Origin: Eggerthellaceae bacterium UBA5906
GTDB lineage: Bacteria; Actinomycetota; Coriobacteriia; Coriobacteriales; Eggerthellaceae
Assembly (NCBI GenBank): GCA_002431805.1
Contig: DJEE01000154.1
Span: 1 to 7,393 of the forward strand
Direction of reading: 5' to 3'
Length of the DNA stretch: 7,393 bases
Shown: one piece after another, positions 1 to 4,314 of the stretch
How positions within the stretch are numbered: position 1 is the first letter of the stretch
Layout: each line of letters begins with the position of its first letter
Notes under the pieces: generated by a model
What the model was told of the DNA's origin: nothing
What the model saw: the letters and a program-made list of their open reading frames with translations, nothing else
The model's database searches: none
Position numbers and translations under genes: made by a program

Positions 1-2
1 TG

Positions 3-914
3 GGCTTTCACCAGGAAGGAAACCCGAACGTGGAGCAGGCGCTTACCTGCCCGTTGGCGCATGACGCCATCGCCAAGGCACCCAAGGCGCTGCGTGGTGC
101 CTTGCGTTACTTGCAGGGCAGCGATGACCTGGGAATTTTCCGCGTAGGGGTGCGCACGAGCGTGCGCACGCGCGAAACCGAGATTGCGCTGTGGACGCGC
201 CCATCGGGCTTTCCGCGCGCCGCGGCGGCCAAGATGTTGAAAAGCTCGCTGAAGGCAACAAGCGTGGTGCGCGTGATCGCCGACCCGGGCCGGGCTCGCA
301 AAATCAAGGGCCTTGAGGTGCTTGACGGCAAGGGTTGTTGGGAAGAGCAGCTGTGCGGGGCGCGCTATGTTGCGCATGCGCCGTCGTTTTTCCAGGTGAA
401 CACGGCGCAGGCCGAAAAGCTCATCGAGCAGGCGGTGGTGTCGCTTGGCGGCAGCATGGGCGCCGAGGGCCCGCAGGGCCTTGACGGTATGCTGGTGGCC
501 GACCTGTACGCGGGTTGCGGCACGTTCGGCGTGGCCATGGCGCGCGCGGGTGCCGACGTGATTGCGGTGGAGTCGGCGGCGTCTTCCGTGCGCGATCTGC
601 GCCGCAACGCCGATGCGAACAACGTGGACATCGACGTGATCGGCGGCGACGCCGCGCGCGAGCTGCCGCAGCTGGGCGGTTTGGATGCGTTGGTGGTAGA
701 CCCGCCGCGCGCTGGCCTGGCCGACGGCGTGTCCGCCGACATCGCCGCTGCCCGCCCCGAGCGCGTGGTGTACATCAGCTGCAACCCGGCCACCTGGGCA
801 CGCGACGTGCGCCGCTTCGAGGAAGTGGGTTATCGCCTAGAGCGCGCGGTCCCCGTTGACCTGTTCCCGCAAACCTACCACGTAGAAGTAGCCAGCTGCC
901 TAGTGCGCTGCTAG
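3..914 (+). CDS. rlmD: RNA uracil-5-methyltransferase, TrmA/RlmD (RumA) family, 5'-truncated by window edge
   Basis: This enzyme family transfers a methyl group from SAM to C5 of a uracil in rRNA or tRNA. The reading frame is open from position 3, and homology-like sequence (GFHQEGNP) precedes the GTG at 30, so the gene starts upstream and 30 is not the true start. Residues below are counted from that GTG. CPLAH (C7) fits the last cysteine of the family's N-terminal Fe-S cluster. PSFFQVN (118-124) is the conserved substrate-side motif. DLYAGCGTFG (158-167) is SAM motif I and DPPRAGL (224-230) is motif IV. SCNPATWARD (250-259) carries the nucleophile C251, and YHVE (283-286) the general-base glutamate. 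The N-terminal TRAM and cluster region is missing. The symbol assumes the 23S rRNA target; RlmCD or TrmA-like specificity cannot be excluded. The last codons and TAG stop overlap a repeat that begins near 904. Confidence 0.93.
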   Translation, partial: GFHQEGNPNVEQALTCPLAHDAIAKAPKALRGALRYLQGSDDLGIFRVGVRTSVRTRETEIALWTRPSGFPRAAAAKMLKSSLKATSVVRVIADPGRARKIKGLEVLDGKGCWEEQLCGARYVAHAPSFFQVNTAQAEKLIEQAVVSLGGSMGAEGPQGLDGMLVADLYAGCGTFGVAMARAGADVIAVESAASSVRDLRRNADANNVDIDVIGGDAARELPQLGGLDALVVDPPRAGLADGVSADIAAARPERVVYISCNPATWARDVRRFEEVGYRLERAVPVDLFPQTYHVEVASCLVRC

Positions 915-1041
915 CGCGCACGCTGCGTGCGGGGCTTGCAGAGATGGAGCTCGGCCAAGGCGTTTCCTGCAGCTAGCGTGCGCGGAGCTTGTAGCTAGCT
1001 GGGCTTTCTGGCGGCTAGCAGGCAAGTGGGCGTGCGGGATT
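904..1041 (+). repeat. R-repeat copy 1 (diverged ~140-bp direct repeat)
   Basis: It shares an exact 15-mer, CGCGCACGCTGCGTG (915-929), with copy 2 (1088-1102). Further blocks match in the same order: a GGCTTGCAG-like stretch, CTGCAGCTAGCGTGCGCG near 967-984, and CGTGCGGGATT at 1031-1041. Within the copy a GCTAGC/GCTAAC...GCGC motif recurs after about 61 bp, so the repeat may itself be a dimer. It begins inside the last codons of the methyltransferase gene. I see no gene between 915 and 1582; that stretch holds R copies 1 and 2, then the left 276-bp element. Confidence 0.7.
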
Positions 1042-1076
1042 AGCAGGAGAGATTCGCTGCCGTCATCTGATTGCGG

Positions 1077-1222
1077 TGCGCGACTAACGCGCACGCTGCG
1101 TGTGAGGCTCGTAGCAACAGGGTTCGGGCAAGGTGCTTTCTGCAGCTAACGTGCGCGTTGCATGCAAAGCTTGCAGCTGGTGCGGCTCCCGGGTGGCTTG
1201 CGAGCAATTGGTCGTGCGGGAT
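1077..1222 (+). repeat. R-repeat copy 2
   Basis: Direct repeat of copy 1 at an offset of about 173 bp. It begins TGCGCGACTAACGCGCACG and ends CGTGCGGGATT, with the same internal block order. It carries a few extra bases near 1160 relative to copy 1. The second internal motif, CAGCTAACGTGCGCG, lies at about 1143-1157. The 58 bp between its end and the left 276-bp element hold nothing I recognise. Confidence 0.7.
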
Positions 1223-1280
1223 TTTTTGCAACGGGTCCAGCGATGTTTTGCGTCTTTTGTCTTGCCTAAGTTTGCTGCTG

Positions 1281-1338
1281 CGTTCCAACATGCAAGGAAA
1301 ATGACGGTTTTTCGGCAAGATGGCAAGTTGTTGGAACG
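1281..1338 (+). repeat. Arm repeat A (58 bp, short type)
   Basis: Bounded by CGTTCCAAC (1281-1289) and GTTGGAACG (1330-1338), a perfect inverted pair. It contains the shared 17-bp core TGACGGTTTTTCGGCAA at 1302-1318. It has exactly the length of arm D and is 49/58 identical to it in inverted orientation. Confidence 0.85.
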
Positions 1339-1467
1339 CCTTGCCTGGGGATGTGACGTGCTCGTCCACTTGCGAAGGTGCTGCTTCCGCTTTCGGTAAC
1401 TTTGACCTGGGGAAACGAGAACCGCTTCTTCGCACTGCTCCGCTGATGTGGGCACCGGGCTTATGCG

Positions 1468-1556
1468 CGTTCCAACTTGCGACGATTCTGACGCAATTCG
1501 TTCCAATCTCTGAACGAATTGCCGAAAAACCGTCAGTTTTGCTGCATGTTGGAACG
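1468..1556 (-). repeat. Arm repeat B (89 bp, long type) with strong internal hairpin
   Basis: Bounded by CGTTCCAAC (1468-1476) and GTTGGAACG (1548-1556), with the core inverted at 1519-1535. It contains a perfect 11-bp inverted repeat, GCAATTCGTTC at 1493-1503 and GAACGAATTGC at 1512-1522, with an 8-base loop. It lies 26 bp downstream of the stop codon of the minus-strand nuclease-like gene, so its transcript could protect or end that mRNA. No U-tract follows the hairpin, so I do not call it an intrinsic terminator. Confidence 0.85.
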
Positions 1557-1582
1557 CAAATCCGTTTACGGCGTGCTTGACG

Positions 1583-2530
1583 TTAGAGCCAAGGCGGCGG
1601 ACTTGCCAGCGTTCGACGTAGGCAGGATTGCTTTTCCGTGAAATGCTGGCATCGCGGGCGGATTTCTTTCCCAAGATGCTTTGCGATGATTCGGCCTGTG
1701 GCGTTGAACTCGTCAACATCGCGGTATGTGCGAGACGAAATAGTTATCACTTTGACGTCGGCGTATTGCAGTGAATTCCTTCTTGCTGCATCGGTTGCTA
1801 TTTTCTCGGCACCGGTGTGGTGGGCATCGCTGTCGTACTCCACGGCGAGTTTTCTGTCGGGCCAGTATAAGTCGCATGAAAAGTATCGCTTTCGAAGCAG
1901 TTTTTGCTCGTTTGCGGAAAGTTGAATCCGCTGATTCATACAAGGCGCGGGCAGCCCAAGCCCTCCATGGCGATGCGGTAAAGACAGAGCCATGGCGATC
2001 CTTGTTTCCGCCGGCGATGCCGAGTTTGCAAGGATATGGGGAAGTGCCACTTTCGCGTTGCGGATTCCGCGCACGGCGGCTAACTGGTCGCAAAGCAGCT
2101 GCAGCCTTTCGGGCGTGGTGAGCGGGGCGCGCCCGAAAAAGCCGCCGTCTGCGTTGCTGTCAAGCGAATAACATCCGCATAGTTCGAATCCAAGGCGGAC
2201 GAGGTTTGCGGTTTCGAGGCTTTGGGCAACTTGCAGAAACGCAAGCTCGGGCGAACATACGCGTACGCTCGGCGAAATGCGGAAAACGGCATCAGGCGGC
2301 AAGGGCGTACGCCATGCATGATGCGACACGCCATGTAGTGCGCCGCCTTTTATGGGCGTCGAGCAAAGCACGTGAAAAGGCGGCCTAGCTATGTGCTGAA
2401 GCTGGCCAATCGCTGCCTTCGGCGTGCTGCTTGCTGGCAACTTGGCGTGATCGTGCCGAAGGCGCGGCGCCGTAGAGGGCCGGGAAAGCCAATAGCGTAA
2501 AGCGGTTATGTGTGAGAGAACAATATCCAT
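1583..2530 (-). CDS. Orphan protein with DUF559/Vsr-like (PD-(D/E)XK-type) endonuclease domain at the C-terminus
   Basis: A 315-residue protein read from ATG at 2530. The frame stays open upstream to 2779, but that extension translates arm repeat C, so the internal ATG is preferred. The N-terminal half is uncharacterised; SPELAFLQVAQSL (93-105) is its clearest motif and recalls proteins that pair a DNA-binding or antitoxin-like front with a nuclease tail. The C-terminal part reads SPAETRIAMAL (172-182), CDLYWPDRKLAVEYDSDAHH (219-238) and DAARRNSL (247-254). This fits the DUF559/Vsr pattern of E...D...(E/D)xD..H, with E175, D220, E231, D233 and H237 as candidate catalytic residues. Nuclease activity is inferred from the pattern. 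No methylase, toxin or transposase partner is adjacent. The gene is isolated, runs against its neighbours and lies inside inverted 276-bp elements. No good ribosome-binding site precedes the ATG; see the promoter at 2538-2566. Confidence 0.75.
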   Translation of the reverse strand: MDIVLSHITALRYWLSRPSTAPRLRHDHAKLPASSTPKAAIGQLQHIARPPFHVLCSTPIKGGALHGVSHHAWRTPLPPDAVFRISPSVRVCSPELAFLQVAQSLETANLVRLGFELCGCYSLDSNADGGFFGRAPLTTPERLQLLCDQLAAVRGIRNAKVALPHILANSASPAETRIAMALSLPHRHGGLGLPAPCMNQRIQLSANEQKLLRKRYFSCDLYWPDRKLAVEYDSDAHHTGAEKIATDAARRNSLQYADVKVITISSRTYRDVDEFNATGRIIAKHLGKEIRPRCQHFTEKQSCLRRTLASPPPWL

Positions 2531-2537
2531 AGCGCGC

Positions 2538-2566
2538 AGTGTACCAAAGAAAAACGCCTGATGAAA
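2538..2566 (-). promoter_or_regulatory. Candidate extended -10 promoter placing transcription start at or beside the nuclease-like gene's ATG
   Basis: On the minus strand TACACT (2543-2538) is preceded by TGG, giving an extended -10. A weak -35-like TTTCAT (2566-2561) lies 17 bp upstream. The seven bases GCGCGCT separate the -10 from ATG at 2530, so transcription would begin at or next to the A of the start codon. That would give a leaderless mRNA, which fits the missing Shine-Dalgarno sequence. The -35 match is poor, so the call rests on the -10 and its spacing. Confidence 0.45.
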
Positions 2567-2710
2567 CCTCATTTTTTGAGTGCAAGATATCGGGAAGGTT
2601 TCTGCAAGGTTTTGCTTGCAAACGCAGAAGCTTTTAAGCGGCACAGCCCGGTTTTGCGTAAGAATTCGGCAAGATTGCTTTGCGTTGCTGGTAGGTGCGG
2701 CAACGCGGGT

Positions 2711-2799
2711 CGTTCCAATACGCAGCGAAAATGACGGTTTTTCGGCAACTTGTTCAGATGTTGGAATAGATTTCGCCAAAACGGCGAAAGGTTGGAACG
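2711..2799 (+). repeat. Arm repeat C (89 bp, long type)
   Basis: Starts CGTTCCAA (2711-2718) and ends GTTGGAACG (2791-2799), with the core at 2732-2748. An internal hairpin, TTTCGCC (2771-2777) and GGCGAAA (2783-2789) around a 5-base loop, lies at a different offset from the hairpin in arm B. It is 68/89 identical to arm B in inverted orientation, with no gaps. Confidence 0.85.
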
Positions 2800-2928
2800 G
2801 GTTTATGTGCGCAACTTTTATGCTGCACTTCGCGGAATGTCGACGTTTTCGTTTTCGCAGGTCAATGTGCTATACGCGGCGGCACCGAATATGGGGCATC
2901 GTTGTTTTGCGCTGTACTTGTTGCGTGT

Positions 2929-2986
2929 CGTTCCAATAACATGCGGTTTTGCCGAAAAACCGTCAATTTGCTTGCAAGTTGGAATG
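2929..2986 (-). repeat. Arm repeat D (58 bp, short type)
   Basis: Starts CGTTCCAA (2929-2936) and ends TTGGAATG (2979-2986), with the core inverted at 2949-2965. Its 38-bp core-side end is 34/38 identical to the matching part of arm A. Length and layout are the same as in arm A. Confidence 0.85.
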
Positions 2987-2996
2987 AGAATGGGCC

Positions 2997-3202
2997 ATCG
3001 GGTGGGGAGAGGGGGACGTGCTAGAGCGTCGGACGGGAAGCGGGGCACGCCGGACCGTCGGGCGGGAAATGGGGCACGCCGGACTTATCAGGCGGGAAAT
3101 AGAGTGTGCAAAACTGTCGGGCGGGGCGAGGTGCGCAAAGCTGTTTGCCGCGAGAAATAAGGTGTGTTGGGCTGTTTGTGTGGGTACTGGCGGCACGTAG
3201 CT
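2997..3202 (+). repeat. Degenerate ~29-bp tandem repeat array, about seven units
   Basis: Units start near 2997, 3028, 3057, 3087, 3116, 3143 and 3174, and are 27-31 bp long. The pattern is GTCGGGCGGGAAA followed by GGGGCACGC and GGACT. The second and third units (3028-3086) are closest to each other, and later units are more worn. Unit lengths are not all multiples of three, so the short open frame across the array is not a repeat protein. Units abut with no unique spacers, so this is not a CRISPR array. Confidence 0.75.
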
Positions 3203-3231
3203 GCTGCGCGTCTGTCGGCTATGGCCCCTAT

Positions 3232-3321
3232 GTTAGCGTAGCTGCCAGTTTGCGGCACGTGCTGAGCCGGGCCATGCCGCACCTGGGGCACGTCGTCGTT
3301 AGCGTAGCTGCCAGTTTGCGG
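3232..3321 (+). repeat. 24-bp perfect direct repeat spaced 66 bp
   Basis: A 24-bp sequence starting GTTAGCGTAGCTGCC occurs identically at 3232-3255 and 3298-3321. The next 14 or so bases also match partly (10 of 14). The GTTAGCGTAGCTGCC and CAGTTTGCGG parts resemble pieces of the R-repeat, so this may be a collapsed, tandemly copied relative of it. Confidence 0.8.
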
Positions 3322-3389
3322 GACGCGCGAAGCCGTCGTTGTGGGATAGACACACACTTCGTGTCATGCCTGCTTGCCGGTTTGCGGGG

Positions 3390-3538
3390 GCGCTGCTAAC
3401 GTACGCGCTGCGCGTGGAGGCTTGCAGCGGCATGGGCTCGGTCAAGCTGCTTCTTGTGGCTAACGTGTGCGCCACATGCGTGGAACTCGCAGCTAGCCGG
3501 GTTTGCGGGCGGCCGGTTGGGCGGGAATTTGCAAGCGG
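3390..3538 (+). repeat. R-repeat copy 3
   Basis: Same block order as the copies at 904 and 1077: GCGCTGCTAACG at the start, GGAGGCTTGCAG at about 3416-3427, GGCTAACGTGTGCGC near 3458-3472, CTCGCAGCTAGCCGGG, and a GCGGGAATT end. It is in the same orientation as the other two copies, which lie across the composite element 2.2-2.5 kb away. Confidence 0.65.
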
Positions 3539-3584
3539 TGGCGTTTGTGGGTTCTACGGTTTTTCCGCGACCGTATTTTCAGGT

Positions 3585-3615
3585 TTGCGCACTCGTGCTT
3601 GCCAGCTGCTAAACT
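3585..3615 (+). promoter_or_regulatory. Candidate promoter for the cyclophilin gene
   Basis: TAAACT (3610-3615) preceded by TGC forms an extended -10. TTGCGC (3585-3590) is a possible -35, but the 19-bp spacing is long. Start of transcription would fall near 3622, giving a leader of about 110 bases that contains the hairpin at 3642-3661. Confidence 0.4.
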
Positions 3616-3641
3616 GAATGCCGTGTGAATTGGTTTACGTA

Positions 3642-3665
3642 CGCCCGCCTTTGCGCGGGCGTTTT
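3642..3665 (+). terminator. Terminator-like hairpin with T-tract in the cyclophilin upstream region
   Basis: CGCCCGC (3642-3648) pairs with GCGGGCG (3655-3661) around a 6-base loop and is followed by TTTT (3662-3665). It lies about 65 bp before the cyclophilin start. It either stops readthrough from the repeat region or, if the promoter near 3610 is real, acts as a leader attenuator. A second hairpin, GCTGCGGC (3679-3686) with GCTGCAGC (3694-3701) including one G-U pair, follows before the ribosome-binding site. Confidence 0.55.
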
Positions 3666-3730
3666 CACGAAAAGCGTTGCTGCGGCTTTTCCCGCTGCAG
3701 CGTTGCAAGGTTTAAGAGAAGGAGAAGTCC

Positions 3731-4264
3731 ATGGCTCTGTACACTCCCGCATATCAGCCCACGGGCGAGGAAATCGCCGTCATCAAAACCTCCAAGGGCA
3801 CCATTCGCGTGCAGCTGGCTGGCAAAGACGCCCCCATCCACGTGGGCAACTTCGTTGAACTGGCGCAAAAGGGCTTCTACGACAACCTGAAGTTCCATCG
3901 CTATGTGCCGGGCTTCGTCATCCAGGGCGGCTGCCCGAACACGCGCGACCTCACGCCCGAGGAAGTCATCCAGAAGGCGGGCAACCCGTTTGCCGGCCTG
4001 GGCACGGGCGGCCCGGGGTACTGCATCAAAGAGGAGTACACCACCAACCCGCACAACCATCACGCTGACGCGGCGCTGGCCATGGCTCGCAGCCAAAACC
4101 CTGACTCCGCCGGCTCTCAGTTCTACCTGTGCCTGGGCGCTCAGCCCATGCTGGACAGCGGCTACACCGTGTTCGGCCAAACCATCGAGGGCAAAGACGT
4201 CATCGCGCAGTTGCGCGTTGGCGATGTGATCGAGGGCATCGAGATCGAAAACGCTGCTGAATAA
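3731..4264 (+). CDS. Cyclophilin-type peptidyl-prolyl cis-trans isomerase, cytosolic
   Basis: A 177-residue enzyme that speeds cis-trans isomerisation of X-Pro bonds during protein folding. The start is set by AAGGAG (3719-3724), six bases before the ATG. There is no signal peptide, so it is cytoplasmic. The single cyclophilin domain spans the protein. KFHRYVPGFVIQGG (54-67) has the catalytic arginine R57 and Q65. SAGSQFYL (126-133) supplies Q130 and F131. PMLDSGYTVFGQ (139-150) is the late active-site loop. The tryptophan of human CypA that binds cyclosporin is replaced here by M140, as is common in bacterial members. Length is usual for a one-domain bacterial cyclophilin. It is followed after 50 bp by the TPR gene with no terminator between them, so co-transcription is likely. 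Confidence 0.95.
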   Translation: MALYTPAYQPTGEEIAVIKTSKGTIRVQLAGKDAPIHVGNFVELAQKGFYDNLKFHRYVPGFVIQGGCPNTRDLTPEEVIQKAGNPFAGLGTGGPGYCIKEEYTTNPHNHHADAALAMARSQNPDSAGSQFYLCLGAQPMLDSGYTVFGQTIEGKDVIAQLRVGDVIEGIEIENAAE

Positions 4265-4314
4265 CCCGCACAAGCACGTGCATATTCAGCGGTAAACCAT
4301 AACGAAGGATCCAG

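Larger units (their letters stand above)
1281..1556 (-). mobile_element. 276-bp MITE-like inverted-terminal element, left copy
   Basis: The element has a 58-bp arm (1281-1338), a 129-bp middle (1339-1467) and an 89-bp arm (1468-1556). Its two 38-bp ends are inverted repeats of each other (34/38 identical). The outermost 10 bp (GCGTTCCAAC at 1280-1289) recur inverted at 1548-1557. Read on the minus strand it aligns without net gaps to the element at 2711-2986: 68/89 in the long arm, about 47/129 in the middle and 49/58 in the short arm. A middle island (1399-1417) matches 2850-2868 at 16 of 19 positions. No transposase and no clear target-site duplication are visible. The term MITE-like is a description of structure, not proof of movement. 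Confidence 0.7.
2711..2986 (+). mobile_element. 276-bp MITE-like inverted-terminal element, right copy
   Basis: The element has an 89-bp arm (2711-2799), a 129-bp middle (2800-2928) and a 58-bp arm (2929-2986). It has the same part lengths as the left copy, in opposite orientation, so the long arms of both copies face the nuclease-like gene. Its ends are CGTTCCAA and TTGGAATG; the last base pair but one has changed from the TTGGAACG seen in the other arms. The conserved middle island is at 2850-2868. No open frame in it has a ribosome-binding site or recognisable product. Positions 2531-3730 hold no credible gene: first the short-gene promoter, then this element, then the tandem and dispersed repeats and the cyclophilin leader. 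Confidence 0.7.

Noticed and set aside
1270..1290. Target-site duplication around the 276-bp elements
   Set aside because: Comparison of the bases outside 1281/1556, 2711/2986 and 1281/2986 gave no convincing matching short direct repeat.
1084..1719. 211-codon minus-strand open frame across R copy 2 and the left 276-bp element
   Set aside because: It runs through both arms, the middle and the end of the nuclease gene in another frame. Openness comes from repeat composition, and no SD sequence or domain is seen.
2531..2779. 83-codon N-terminal extension of the nuclease-like frame up to ATG 2779
   Set aside because: It translates arm repeat C and nearby AT-rich intergenic sequence, has no ribosome-binding site, and the protein-like pattern begins at MDIVLSHITALRYW from ATG 2530.
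3018..3200. 60-codon open frame across the tandem array, seemingly a repeat peptide
   Set aside because: Unit lengths of 27-31 bp break any fixed residue period, and no ribosome-binding site precedes it.
2997..3202. CRISPR array
   Set aside because: Units abut directly with no unique spacers, are poorly conserved, and no cas gene is present.
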